From positions 2,046,001 through 2,110,000 of the forward strand of contig NZ_FSRM01000002.1 in the NCBI RefSeq assembly GCF_900141745.1: a DNA stretch of 64,000 nt, read 5' to 3'. This DNA comes from Paraburkholderia phenazinium. GTDB lineage: Bacteria; Pseudomonadota; Gammaproteobacteria; Burkholderiales; Burkholderiaceae. The position numbers were made by a program, and so were the translations under genes. Positions 7,686-17,056 of this stretch are shown piece after piece. The notes beneath the pieces are model-generated. The model was not told where the DNA came from. It saw only the letters and a list, made by a program, of their open reading frames with translations, and did not search any database. Numbering within the stretch: position 1 is the stretch's first letter; each line of letters begins with the position of its first letter.

Positions 7686-9383
7686 GTGCACATTCATTCT
7701 CGTAGCTCGAGCGTCGCGCGCATGATCACGCTCGTCGTCGCCTCGGCGGCCTCGACCTGCGGCATTGGCGCGACCTTGCCTGCAGCCCGCTCAGGTGCGT
7801 GCGAACGCCTCCAGGGTTTTGTTGTGCCTGCCTCCGAGATCGGCTTGCCAACGTCTGGCGCGAGCGTAACTGCGGTCAAAGAGGTCGCCGCCAGTGGCAG
7901 CGGTTCAGCGGCGTTGCCCGACTACTGTGAGGTGACGGGCAAGATCTCGCCTGTCGACAGGTCGGCTCCCGATATCGACTTCGCGGTTGCATTGCCTGCG
8001 CAATGGAACGACAAGGTCGTCATGTTCGGCGGTGGAGGCTTTGACGGGACCATCCCTGATGTCACAGGCAATGTGCCCAACGGCCCTGTCGACAAACTCG
8101 TGCCGCTCGGTCGTGGCTACGCGACGTTCGCGAGCGACTCCGGCCATCAGGCGAATGCGCTGGCTTCCCAGGACGGGAGTTTCGGCTTGAGCGACGAGGC
8201 AGTGAGGAATTTCGGCGGCGACGCGATCAAGAAGACGCGCGATGCGGCGTTTGCGATTATCAAGGCTCGCTACGCGCATGCTCCTCGCGAAGCCTATTTC
8301 GCAGGCGATTCGACTGGCGGAAGGGAAGCCGTGACGGCAATCCAGCGCTGGCCCTCGGACTGGGACGGCGCGATTGCATGGTACCCGGCATGGAACGACG
8401 CAGCAGCACTGCTAGCAGGTCAGCGTATGAATCGCGCGCTGGCGAAACCTGATGCCTACCTTTCCACGGGGAAAAGGGAGGCCGTGTACGACGCTGCGAT
8501 GGAGGCCTGCGATGCGCTTGATGGCGTTGTCGATGGCCTGATCAGCAATCAGCAGGAATGCAACGCGCGCTTCGATCCATCAACCGCTACCCTTCACGGT
8601 GCTCCGTTGCGCTGCCCGAAAGGGGCGGACACCGGCGACAATTGCCTGTCGGACGCGCAGATCGAGGCCTTGAAGACAATCAATACGCCAACCTACTTGC
8701 GTTTCCAGCTCGCCGATGGTGAGACAGAGTACCCCGGCTACAACGTCTGGGGCGCCGATCTTGGCATAACGACCCGTACTTCACCCATAGAGCCCGAGGT
8801 CACGTTCCTCGCATTCGGAACCTCCCAGCCGGCGAATCCGATGCCCCTGACAGCACCGTACGTCAGCGTCCTGACCGACCAGTGGTTCAAATACTCCGTT
8901 ACGCGCGACCCCAGCTTCGACTCGCTGGCACTCGATCCGGAGCAGCCGGGTGTGTGGGCCAACCGTATCAATCAGCTGAGTGAAGAGCTCGATGCGAGCA
9001 CCGATATTTCCGCTTTCCGGGCACGTGGCGGGAAGCTTCTGCTCGTGCATGGCATAGCTGACGTCCTGGTCAGTACGCGCGCCACTGAGGAATACTATCG
9101 GCGGCTTCAGGCGCAGTTCGGCATCGATCAGGTCGATTCGTTCGTGCGTTTCTATGAGATTCCCGGCCTGGGCCACGCGGTAAGCAGTACTTTCAATGCA
9201 ACGTGGGATTCGTTGTCGGCACTTGAGCAATGGGTGGAAAAAGGCAGGGCGCCGGTGGACCAGGTAACGACCGATACCGCGGGCGTTCCCGGGCGCACGC
9301 GACCGCTGTGTGATTTCCCCAAATGGCCGCGGTACCGGAGCGGCGACGTCAATCTCGCCGCTTCGTTCAAGTGCGTTGAATGA
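7686..9383 (+). CDS. Tannase/feruloyl esterase family protein, secreted
   Basis: Predicted secreted ester hydrolase acting on gallate or hydroxycinnamate esters. The 565-residue protein has an N-terminal hydrophobic export signal, then the family core: GGGGFDGTI oxyanion segment around residue 118, the serine nucleophile in AGDSTGGREA around residue 208, the calcium-loop and lid region with paired cysteines (CDALDGVVDG, ECNARFDP, RCPKGADTG), an acidic catalytic residue in HGIADVLVS, and the histidine in PGLGHAVS. Start is a GTG at 7686 preceded by GGAGACATCACC; a later ATG at 7722 would shorten the signal region. No transporter or regulator lies next to it. The exact ester substrate cannot be read from the sequence. 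Confidence 0.85.
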   Translation: MHIHSRSSSVARMITLVVASAASTCGIGATLPAARSGACERLQGFVVPASEIGLPTSGASVTAVKEVAASGSGSAALPDYCEVTGKISPVDRSAPDIDFAVALPAQWNDKVVMFGGGGFDGTIPDVTGNVPNGPVDKLVPLGRGYATFASDSGHQANALASQDGSFGLSDEAVRNFGGDAIKKTRDAAFAIIKARYAHAPREAYFAGDSTGGREAVTAIQRWPSDWDGAIAWYPAWNDAAALLAGQRMNRALAKPDAYLSTGKREAVYDAAMEACDALDGVVDGLISNQQECNARFDPSTATLHGAPLRCPKGADTGDNCLSDAQIEALKTINTPTYLRFQLADGETEYPGYNVWGADLGITTRTSPIEPEVTFLAFGTSQPANPMPLTAPYVSVLTDQWFKYSVTRDPSFDSLALDPEQPGVWANRINQLSEELDASTDISAFRARGGKLLLVHGIADVLVSTRATEEYYRRLQAQFGIDQVDSFVRFYEIPGLGHAVSSTFNATWDSLSALEQWVEKGRAPVDQVTTDTAGVPGRTRPLCDFPKWPRYRSGDVNLAASFKCVE

Positions 9384-9710
9384 AAGGGCGTGAAGGCGGC
9401 GCTGGGCGAACCGCGAATGGCAAGACATGGCGTGTATCGTGCCGTGATCCTTCACACTGCCGCATTGCGACCTATGCATCCGAAGCGGGCACTCCTGCCA
9501 TGAGCAGAGCCAAACCCGTTTGGGTAGGATGATGGGTAGACCGTGTTAAGGCAACGCAGAGCGGGAGTCAAACCTTGCGGCGCTTCGCGGGCAACCGTTG
9601 AAATCGGCCGCCTTCCGCCAATCAAGGCTTCCGGGCATTCCGATATCTTCCGTAGTGGTCCCGTGCGCCCCCGATCTTAAAGCGATCTATGAGTAACGAC
9701 CGCAGCCAGC
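9384..9710. other. Intergenic region between convergent genes, with a dispersed repeat
   Basis: About 327 bp between the ends of the tannase-like gene and the bamA-like gene. Apart from the repeat listed separately at 9615-9655 I see no gene and no clear terminator hairpin. Confidence 0.5.
9615..9655 (+). repeat. Dispersed intergenic repeat, copy 1
   Basis: About 41 bp that match a second copy at 15745-15786 with a few substitutions and one indel; the core GGGCATTCCGAT is identical. Both copies lie just beyond the 3' end of a minus-strand gene and have the same orientation. Nature unknown. Confidence 0.6.
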
Positions 9711-12026
9711 CTAGAATGCCGTCCCAATCTGGAACTGGAATTTCTGGTACTGGTCGCCGGCGTGCTTGACGAGCGGGAAACCAAGGCTGAGCTTGAGCGG
9801 CCCGATCGGCGAGATCCACGCGAGACCCGCACCGTACGCATAACGCAGACCGTTCGCGCCGGTACTGTTGCCTTCGTTGCCCCAGACGTTGCCGCCGTCG
9901 AAGAATGAGAATACGCGCAGCGTGCGATCGTAGCCAGTACCCGGCAGCGGGAAGGTCAGTTCGATGTTGCCGACCAGCAGCTTCGAACCGCCGATCGGAT
10001 CGCCGGTGGTCGCATCGCGCGGACCCAGCGAGCTCGGCTCGTAGCCGCGCACCGAACCGATACCGCCGGCGTAGTAGTTCTTGAAGATCGGGAACGGCTT
10101 GCCGTCGAGACCGTTACCGTAACCACCCTGGAAGTTCAGGCCCAGCACGAAGCCTTTCGAAAACGAGTAGTAGTACTGCGCCTGAAGGTCGGCCTTATAG
10201 TAAGGTGTACTGCCCAGAGGCGAGCCGTATTCTGCGTTGGCCTGCGTGAAGTAACCGCGGCTCGGCACCAGTGCGCTGTCGCGATTGTCACGCGACCACC
10301 CGATCGTCAGCGGCACGTTGTTCGACACGCGCCCGAAGGAGTTGACGTAGTCAATGTAGCTTTGCGGTGTGGTCGAGTCGACGTCGAGACGGTTCTGCTC
10401 GATGCCGAGACCGAAGTACACCATGTCGGCTTCGGAGAACGGGATGCCGAACTTCAGGTCGGCGCCGACCGTAATGATGCGAAAGCTTGTGTCGTTAACG
10501 CTGGAGAAAACGAGTGGTTCGCTGGTGCGGTAGTAGACGTCGGTAATACGCTTGATGCCGTCCACTGTGAAGTACGGGTCGACCTGTGTGACCGTCAGCG
10601 TACGGAACGTCGTTGCGGTATTCACGTTCACCGCGAGGCTCGTGCCCGAACCGAACACGTTGTCCTGCGACACGCCCGCTGAGATGATCGGGCCTTCGCC
10701 GGAACCGTAGCCAAGACCGAGAGTAACGGAACCGGTCGGCTTTTCCGTCACCTTGACGGCAATATCGACTTCGTCGGCGGTGCCTTCGACTGGCACGGTG
10801 GTGACGTCGACATCCGTGAAGTAGCCGAGACGGTTGATCCGGTCTTTCGACAGCGCAAGGCGACTCGAATCGAACCACGAGCTTTCGAGCTGACGCATTT
10901 CGCGGCGGATCACTTCGTCGCGCGTGCGGGTGTTGCCCACGATGTTGATGTTCCGCACGTACACGCGGCGGCTCGGATCCACCTGCAGCGTCAGGTCGAC
11001 TGTATGGTGTTGCTGGTCGATCTGCGGCTCCGCGTTCACGGTTGCGAACGCATAACCGTATTCACCGAGCTTGTCGACCACGGCCTTCGTGGCAGCCTTC
11101 AGCTTGGCAGCGGAAAATCGGTCGCCCGGTTTGATCTTGACGAGTTTCGTCAGCTCTGCCTGGCGATCGAGCAGGTTGCCGGACAGACGGATGCCCGAAA
11201 TTGTGTACGGCTCGCCCTCATGCAGCGTGAGCGTGAGGTACATGTCCTTCTTGTCCGGCGACAGCGAGACCTGGGTCGAATCGATGTTGAACTCGAGGTA
11301 GCCGCGGTCGAGGTAATACGAGCGCAGGTTTTCGAGGTCGGTGGTCAGCTTGTCTTTCGAGTACAGGTCGTTCTTGGAGTACCACGAGAACCAGTTTGGC
11401 GTGGACTGCTGCATTTCGTCGTGCAGCGTGCCGTCGCTGAACACCTTGTTGCCGATGAAGTTGACCTGGCGAATCTTCGCGCTCGGACCTTCGATCACCG
11501 AGAACAGCAGGCCGACGCGGTCGCGGTCGATCGGCGTGACCGTGGTCGTGACTTCGGCGGCATAGAAGCCGCGGGTCAGGTACTGGCGCTTGAGCTCCTG
11601 CTCGGCGCGGTCGACGAGCGACTTGTCGTAATAGCGGCCGAGCGACAAACCGACCGAGTTCAGCGCCTTGTTCAGGTTGTCCTTGTCGAATTCGTGCAGG
11701 CCCGAGAAATCGATCGTGCCGATGGCGGGACGTTCCTCGACCTGCACGACGACGACATCGCCTTCGGCAGAAATCCTGACGTCGTTGAAGAAGCCCGTTG
11801 CGTACAGCGCGCGGATCGCGGCGGACGCCTTGTCGCCAGTGAAGATGTCGCCCCGTTTGATGGGCAGATAGGAGAAGACTGTGTTTGGCTCGACACGTTG
11901 CAAGCCTTCGAGCCGGATGTCGCGAACCACGAATGAGTCAGCGGCATTTGCCGACATTGTTGACGCGCTTAAACCAACGAGGGTCAATGCCCTCACGCAG
12001 CGGGACAACAAGATTTTTACTTTCAT
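9711..12026 (-). CDS. BamA-type outer membrane assembly factor (POTRA + Omp85 barrel)
   Basis: Omp85-family protein of 771 residues: signal peptide ending near residue 30, five POTRA domains over roughly residues 33-430 (opening with IRLEGLQRVEPNTVF), and a 16-strand barrel to the C-terminus, which ends in phenylalanine as beta-barrel proteins do. The barrel has the loop-6 signature as VRGYEPSSLGPRD and the strand GLAWISPIGPLKLSL. Length and layout equal BamA. The start at ATG 12026 begins the signal peptide. The normal bamA neighbours (rseP, skp/ompH, lpxD, fabZ, lpxA) are absent on both sides, so this is probably a second, stand-alone copy rather than the housekeeping bamA; hence no gene symbol is given. 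Confidence 0.88.
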   Translation of the reverse strand: MKVKILLSRCVRALTLVGLSASTMSANAADSFVVRDIRLEGLQRVEPNTVFSYLPIKRGDIFTGDKASAAIRALYATGFFNDVRISAEGDVVVVQVEERPAIGTIDFSGLHEFDKDNLNKALNSVGLSLGRYYDKSLVDRAEQELKRQYLTRGFYAAEVTTTVTPIDRDRVGLLFSVIEGPSAKIRQVNFIGNKVFSDGTLHDEMQQSTPNWFSWYSKNDLYSKDKLTTDLENLRSYYLDRGYLEFNIDSTQVSLSPDKKDMYLTLTLHEGEPYTISGIRLSGNLLDRQAELTKLVKIKPGDRFSAAKLKAATKAVVDKLGEYGYAFATVNAEPQIDQQHHTVDLTLQVDPSRRVYVRNINIVGNTRTRDEVIRREMRQLESSWFDSSRLALSKDRINRLGYFTDVDVTTVPVEGTADEVDIAVKVTEKPTGSVTLGLGYGSGEGPIISAGVSQDNVFGSGTSLAVNVNTATTFRTLTVTQVDPYFTVDGIKRITDVYYRTSEPLVFSSVNDTSFRIITVGADLKFGIPFSEADMVYFGLGIEQNRLDVDSTTPQSYIDYVNSFGRVSNNVPLTIGWSRDNRDSALVPSRGYFTQANAEYGSPLGSTPYYKADLQAQYYYSFSKGFVLGLNFQGGYGNGLDGKPFPIFKNYYAGGIGSVRGYEPSSLGPRDATTGDPIGGSKLLVGNIELTFPLPGTGYDRTLRVFSFFDGGNVWGNEGNSTGANGLRYAYGAGLAWISPIGPLKLSLGFPLVKHAGDQYQKFQFQIGTAF

Positions 12027-12560
12027 ACAGAGTGAGCGAAAAGAAATCCACGCAGACACGAAAACCGCTGCCACGTGAAGTCCAATGGACGACTCGCGAG
12101 GTGCGGAGGGAAGAGCGACCCGTTGTTCTATTTCAATCTGAAGTCCGAGACGTCGTTGCCCTGGACGAGATCTTTGACTTGTGCAAGCACCTCCTGTCCA
12201 TTCACGAATGTCCATGTCTATCGTCCACGAGACATCACAAGAGCCGAACACGGCACGAGCATGACGATCGCAATGTGCTCGACGAAGAACGTCACCAGTC
12301 GCTTGCCCTCATCAAAAGGACGGCAAGAGCATTGATCCAATGAGTGACGCGAACCGGGGCGGCGTCATGGGTGGAGAAACGGAACCAGGATCGCGAATAT
12401 TCCAGCGCGTGAAAAATAAAGTCATACCTTACAAACGCTCCACCTCGAAAGCGAACAGGTCAATGACAGGAAGCACCCGAGGTGCGAAATTTTCATGGAA
12501 TATTTGAGGGTCGCCGTTCGTTATACAGAGATCGTTGTGCCGATAAGGAATGGAGACATG
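12027..12560. other. Intergenic region upstream of the bamA-like gene
   Basis: About 530 bp between divergent starts. Open frames here are antisense or lack a ribosome site and family features. I find no convincing gene or hairpin; the promoters of both neighbours should be here. Confidence 0.4.
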
Positions 12561-12896
12561 ATGTCCAAATCAATCGTGATGTTGACGCTTTGGGCCGGTC
12601 TGGCTGCGCCTCTCGTTTCCCCGGGTGTCGTGTTTGCCCAGAATTGCACCCCCACTCTCGCAGATGGTTCTCTTAACCAATGTCCTCCGATGGGCGGCGG
12701 CGGTCACGTAGACCACCGACCCGACCGGTTGCCTCACGGCGACAACGATTCCCACGGGAACAATGGCATTCACGGTACCCCGAGCGTCCACAGTACTGGC
12801 GGAGCCGCCACTTTTAACGGCGACGGAGCTCACAGCGCAGGCATGGGGCACGGCGGAGGCGCCGGAAGTGGCGCGGGTGGCGGCCACGGGAAATAG
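12561..12896 (+). CDS. Small secreted His/Gly-rich protein of unknown function
   Basis: A 111-residue protein with a clear signal peptide (residues 1 to about 26, ending FAQ), followed by a low-complexity mature part rich in glycine, histidine and asparagine (GHGGGAGSGAGGGHG near the end) and two cysteines shortly after the cleavage site. I took ATG 12561 because GGAG lies five bases before it; the frame is open further upstream without a comparable site. The histidine-rich, acidic tail could bind metal ions, but that is only inference. No family recognised. Confidence 0.6.
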   Translation: MSKSIVMLTLWAGLAAPLVSPGVVFAQNCTPTLADGSLNQCPPMGGGGHVDHRPDRLPHGDNDSHGNNGIHGTPSVHSTGGAATFNGDGAHSAGMGHGGGAGSGAGGGHGK

Positions 12897-12967
12897 AGGT
12901 TGGTGCGACCAGCTGTGCCGCACGTTTTCGATGCAGTGCATTGGCAGGAGAGGGGAAGGAGCGTCAA

Positions 12968-13222
12968 TTGAAACTGGCACGTGGGGTGGATGTTGTCCGC
13001 AAGCGCATGAGCAAGCTCTTTCACGTGAATGCACTGAAACGTTCATCCGGAGCCGGAGCGCAGTCCATGCCGGAAGTGGAATGCGAGTGGGTGATTGCGT
13101 ACCGGACGGCGCATGGTTTCTGTTGCATTTACCGCGGAGTGCCCATTGATTTTCGCACTATGTTCGACCTCCAGATCTGGGTCGAAGAGCACAATGTGCG
13201 GACCTACTTCATAGGTTCTTGA
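12968..13222 (+). CDS. Small hypothetical protein
   Basis: An 84-residue protein of unknown function. A TTG start at 12968 is supported by a perfect AAGGAG six bases upstream (12956-12961); an earlier in-frame TTG at 12941 has no such site. The middle and end (CEWVIAYRTAHGFCCIYRG and FDLQIWVEEHNVRTYFIG) look like a compact folded alpha/beta domain. No signal peptide. Lies alone between the His/Gly-rich gene and a long perfect palindrome. Confidence 0.5.
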   Translation: MKLARGVDVVRKRMSKLFHVNALKRSSGAGAQSMPEVECEWVIAYRTAHGFCCIYRGVPIDFRTMFDLQIWVEEHNVRTYFIGS

Positions 13223-13267
13223 AGCGCGCCTTGTACAGCGTCGCCGGCTACTCTTGAGAGTTTGAAC

Positions 13268-13303
13268 ACGGCAGCCATGATCGTTGACGATCATGGCTGC
13301 CGT
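13268..13303. terminator. Perfect 17-bp inverted repeat, terminator-like
   Basis: Two perfect 17-base arms (13268-13284 and 13287-13303) separated by TG. It lies 45 bp behind the small gene ending at 13222. There is no T-run after it on either strand, so it may be a factor-dependent terminator, a message-stabilising hairpin or a protein site. Confidence 0.5.
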
Positions 13304-13500
13304 CACGTTGCCACATATCGCCTCATTCTCAAAGCAATTGCCACATCTCGGTCATGTTCGAAGCTCATTCTTGCGGGTGCCTTCCCCGGTTGTGAGTTAA
13401 CAGTTGTCTCCCTGTAGCGCGTGCCGTGAATCCAGGAGTCCTTATCTTCTGGTTGCACTGGACGTCGTCTCCCTCAATAAACGGCAGATAAACAGCGAAC

Positions 13501-15594
13501 ATGACATCAAACAGTCGACGTGATTTCCTGCGAGCCGCTGCGCAAGCGGCCGGTGCGGCCACCGCACTGGGTGCAGTACCTATGGGTATCCGCAGTGCAC
13601 TGGCGATACCTGCGCACAATGCGACCGGCACGATCGAAGACGTACAGCACATCGTTGTCTTCATGCAAGAAAATCGTTCTTTCGATAACTACTTCGGGTC
13701 ACTGCGCGGCGTGCGCGGCTTCGGCGACACACGTCCGATTCCACTGACTACCGGCAAGTCTGTATTCTTCCAGCCCGCCAACAACGCGGATGGTTATGTC
13801 TTGCCTTTCCGCCCCAATCTTCCGAACCTCGGTCTGCAGTTCGTGCAGGATCTGGACCATAGCTGGCCTGGCACGCATGCGGCATGGAACAGCGGCCGCT
13901 ACGACCAGTGGGTGCCGGTCAAGGGCACGACGACGATGTTCCATCTGACGCGCGAGGACATCCCGTTTCACTATCAGCTAGCTGACTCATTTACGATTTG
14001 TGACGCCTATCATTGCGCGGCCATGACGCCGACCGACCCGAACCGCTACTACATGTGGACGGGCTGGGTAGGCAACGACGGAACCGGCGGCGGCCCCGTG
14101 ATCGATAACGCCGAGGCTGGTTACTCATGGAGCACGTTCCCGGAAAAGCTTGAGGCTGCCGGCATATCGTGGAAGGTATACCAGGACATGGGTTCCGGTC
14201 TGAATCCGTCGACCGGCTGGGGCGACGACGAGAACCCCTTCATCGGCAACTTCGGAGATACCTCGCTTCTGTTCTTCAAGCAGTATCAGAACGCACAACC
14301 TGGCAGTCCGTTGTTCGAAAAGGCACGCACGGGTACACAGGTCGAAGTGAGCGGGACCTACTTCGATATCCTCAGAAAGGACGTGCAAAACAATACGTTG
14401 CCTCAGGTTTCGTACATCGTGGCCCCGGAAGCGTTTTCGGAACACGGCAACTGGCCACCGAACTACGGCGCATGGTATGTCGACCAGGTCCTTCAGGCAC
14501 TTACGTCCAATCCGGAAGTATGGAGCAAGACGGTACTGCTTTTGACCTACGACGAGAACGACGGCCTGTTCGATCATATGCCGCCGCCGTATGCGTCGTC
14601 CACGCCTGCAACAGGCCTTTCTACCGTCTCCACAGCGAACGAGTTTTTCGCGGGTTCGAGCGGCAATCAACCTGGTCCCTACGGTCTTGGGCCACGCGTA
14701 CCGATGATTGCCATCTCGCCATGGTCAAAGGGTGGTTACGTGTGCTCGGAAGTCTTCGATCACACATCGATCATCCGGTTTATCCAGAAGCGTTTTGGGC
14801 ACGGTAACAGCCTGGAGGAGCCGAACATCACGGCATGGCGCCGCACGGTCTGCGGAGACCTGACATCGATTTTCAACTTCAGGAACCCTAACGACGGCTT
14901 CCCGCAACTGCCACCCACCTCGTTTCCAGCGGACAAGAACCGTCATCCGGATGTGGTACCTGTCGTGCCGAGCAGTCAGTCGCTGCCGAAACAGGAATCT
15001 GGTGTACGGCCGGCACGCGCACTGCCGTACGAGTTTTTCGTTCGCGGCGGCGTGAGCGGGCAAGGCAACGCGTTCCGTTTGCACATGACGAACACGGGGC
15101 GCGCGGGTGTCAACTTCCAGGTCTATTCGGGTAATGCGACGGATCTGCCGCGCAGCTATACGGTTGAAGCAGGTAAGGATCTTTCGGACGAGTTGATGCT
15201 CGCTCCGGGAGGAAGCTACGACTTTTCCGTGTTCGGACCCAACGGCTATCTGCGCCGCTTTGTGGGCAAAGCAAACTCTACAGGGGAGCAACAAACAGCG
15301 TTTCAGATTGCCGACGGCTACGATGTCGCAAACGGCAATCTGCAACTGCGTCTGACAAACCCGGGTAAAGAGCGGTCCGTTTTCAAGGTCGAGAGTGCCT
15401 ACAACTCGCCGATGAGCGGCGATCTCAGCGTGCGTGGCGGCGATGTCAGCGTTCTGATGATTGATCTGCGAAATTCATTCGGCTGGTACGACCTGACAGT
15501 GACGATCAACGCGGATGCGAATGCCCTGTGGCGCATTGCCGGTCACGTAGAAACCGGGCGTGACAGCGTATCGGATCCAGCGCTTGGAGGGTGA
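13501..15594 (+). CDS. Phospholipase C, phosphocholine-specific type, Tat-exported
   Basis: Hydrolyses phosphatidylcholine and related lipids outside the cytoplasm. The 697-residue protein has a twin-arginine signal (SRRDFLRAAA at residues 5-14), the phosphoesterase-family start FMQENRSFDNYFGSLRGVRG at about residues 58-77, conserved metal-ligand stretches (CDAYHCAAM, LTYDENDGLFDH), and two C-terminal beta-sandwich domains after about residue 500, as in PlcH/PlcN-like enzymes. Haemolytic and non-haemolytic members cannot be told apart by eye. Transcription probably ends at the strong hairpin at 15637. No chaperone plcR-type gene is adjacent. Confidence 0.9.
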   Translation: MTSNSRRDFLRAAAQAAGAATALGAVPMGIRSALAIPAHNATGTIEDVQHIVVFMQENRSFDNYFGSLRGVRGFGDTRPIPLTTGKSVFFQPANNADGYVLPFRPNLPNLGLQFVQDLDHSWPGTHAAWNSGRYDQWVPVKGTTTMFHLTREDIPFHYQLADSFTICDAYHCAAMTPTDPNRYYMWTGWVGNDGTGGGPVIDNAEAGYSWSTFPEKLEAAGISWKVYQDMGSGLNPSTGWGDDENPFIGNFGDTSLLFFKQYQNAQPGSPLFEKARTGTQVEVSGTYFDILRKDVQNNTLPQVSYIVAPEAFSEHGNWPPNYGAWYVDQVLQALTSNPEVWSKTVLLLTYDENDGLFDHMPPPYASSTPATGLSTVSTANEFFAGSSGNQPGPYGLGPRVPMIAISPWSKGGYVCSEVFDHTSIIRFIQKRFGHGNSLEEPNITAWRRTVCGDLTSIFNFRNPNDGFPQLPPTSFPADKNRHPDVVPVVPSSQSLPKQESGVRPARALPYEFFVRGGVSGQGNAFRLHMTNTGRAGVNFQVYSGNATDLPRSYTVEAGKDLSDELMLAPGGSYDFSVFGPNGYLRRFVGKANSTGEQQTAFQIADGYDVANGNLQLRLTNPGKERSVFKVESAYNSPMSGDLSVRGGDVSVLMIDLRNSFGWYDLTVTINADANALWRIAGHVETGRDSVSDPALGG

Positions 15595-15636
15595 TGTTGA
15601 GTCGCTGATGGCAGCGGTCTATGACTCTGCCACATG

Positions 15637-15680
15637 AACCATGAGCGGGCCGGTACGGCCGCTCATGGTTTTATTTTTCC
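15637..15680 (+). terminator. Rho-independent terminator behind the phospholipase C gene
   Basis: A 12-bp perfect stem (AACCATGAGCGG at 15637-15648 with its complement at 15659-15670), a short loop that can pair further, then TTATTTTT. It sits 42 bp after the stop codon on the coding strand. Confidence 0.85.
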
Positions 15681-15744
15681 GCTCTACATCGGCAAGATTG
15701 CAGGGCATGTTTAATGACAATGCTTCTGGGAAACGACTTCGAAA

Positions 15745-15786
15745 CCGCCAGTCAATGCCTCTCGGGCATTCCGATGTCTTCTGCAG
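15745..15786 (+). repeat. Dispersed intergenic repeat, copy 2
   Basis: Second copy of the element at 9615-9655, about 42 bp, same orientation. It ends one base before the stop codon of the LacI-type gene. Confidence 0.6.
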
Positions 15787-15787
15787 G

Positions 15788-16846
15788 TTATAGGGCTACG
15801 GTTCCAGTAGACCGTCTCGGCAGAAAGTGAGTTTTGGCGATTCGCTGCTGGAGAGAGCCTGGAGTGGGCGTGCCGAGACCGGACGTTATATCGAGGACGT
15901 GGCGAGCGATGTCAGTGTACGGTTGCACAATGGTCGCAAGCGGAGGGGCGAGGAATCTCGCAATGCTGTCGTCGAAGCCAATGAGCGACAGCCGTTGCGG
16001 CACTGCAATGTTCAACTCCTGCGCTGCCTGAAGAATGCCGGCGGCAAGAACATCGGCGCCGACGATTAGCGCCGTGGGATAGTGTGGGCGCGACAGTAGT
16101 TCGATGCCAAGCGTGTATCCATGAAGCGGTGCGTTCGGAATCACAAGGTCATAAGGCACAGTTCTGATTGTGCAGTGCTTATGGTCTACATCATGTTGCA
16201 GCAGTGCCTTGGTAAACGAAGCAATGCGGCATTCTTCGACGCTTGAGTTTCTGTGGGGACCCGCCTCTCTCGTGCTGGTGCCGCTTATATACCCGATGGA
16301 CCGGTGACCGAACCTGACCAGATGCCTGACCGCCTCTTCAATTCCAGGTGTGGGGTCAATGCCGACCCGATGCACTTCGCCAAGGTTGTCGCGCTCAATC
16401 TGGATGAGTGGAATCCCTGCGTCGCGGACGATATCGTAGTTCTCCAAAATGAATGGGTGGCACACGACAATTGCTTCGACATTGTGGTCGAGCAGATGTT
16501 TGAGCCCGTCCCGTTCGAGGTCAACGTTATATTCATGATCGACAGTCAACAGCGAATAACCTGCGGCGGCGGCCTCCATGCGCATCGCGTGTGAGATGTG
16601 TGCGAAGTGCGCGTTGTTGGTCGCGGAGTCGATCACAAGGCCGAGGGTGTAACTACGCTGGTTCCGAAGGCTTCTAGCCTGAATGTTGGGTCTGTAGCCG
16701 ACCTTTTCGACGGCTGCCAGCACCCGCGCCCGGTTCTCTTCGGAAACATACCCGTTGTTGTAAACGACTCGTGACGCGGTCGAAGCGGAGACGCCGGCCT
16801 CCCGGGCGACGTCCGTCATCGTTGCGCGACTGGCTCGTGCGTTCAT
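15788..16846 (-). CDS. LacI-family transcriptional regulator
   Basis: DNA-binding repressor of 352 residues. The N-terminal helix-turn-helix is TMTDVAREAGVSASTASRVV followed by the hinge helix YRPNIQARSL; the rest is the periplasmic-binding-like sugar-sensing domain (GLVIDSATNNAHFAHI, IPLIQIERDN, RSIGYISGTS, LSLIGFDDSIARFLAPPLATI). Start at ATG 16846, with AAAGGC eight bases upstream; the open frame further up runs through the palindromes and is not coding. It faces a sugar isomerase and dehydrogenase pair and very probably controls them and itself through the two 14-bp palindromes in between. Confidence 0.9.
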   Translation of the reverse strand: MNARASRATMTDVAREAGVSASTASRVVYNNGYVSEENRARVLAAVEKVGYRPNIQARSLRNQRSYTLGLVIDSATNNAHFAHISHAMRMEAAAAGYSLLTVDHEYNVDLERDGLKHLLDHNVEAIVVCHPFILENYDIVRDAGIPLIQIERDNLGEVHRVGIDPTPGIEEAVRHLVRFGHRSIGYISGTSTREAGPHRNSSVEECRIASFTKALLQHDVDHKHCTIRTVPYDLVIPNAPLHGYTLGIELLSRPHYPTALIVGADVLAAGILQAAQELNIAVPQRLSLIGFDDSIARFLAPPLATIVQPYTDIARHVLDITSGLGTPTPGSLQQRIAKTHFLPRRSTGTVAL

Positions 16847-16999
16847 GATTTTGCCTTTACAAACAAATTGGACCTCGCTATCCGTCTTACGCGCGGTCGC
16901 GCTGTGTCGCTGCTGTGCAGCATAGTCTATCGAACCCGCCGGACGGCCTTCCGGTGGACTTCGCAGCTCGACCGAATTTTGCCATGAACAGAAATGGGG

Positions 17000-17013
17000 T
17001 GGTGACGTCACCA
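17000..17013. promoter_or_regulatory. Operator-like palindrome 1
   Basis: Perfect 14-bp palindrome TGGTGACGTCACCA with a central CG, the hallmark of LacI-family operators. Repeated identically at 17057-17070. Confidence 0.8.
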
Positions 17014-17056
17014 TCGCCGTCAAAAAAGGCCTTGCAGCTTTTCTTCGATCCCGATA

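Noticed and set aside
11004..11936. 310-residue plus-strand frame inside the bamA-like gene
   Set aside because: Antisense to conserved POTRA coding sequence; a typical high-GC shadow frame.
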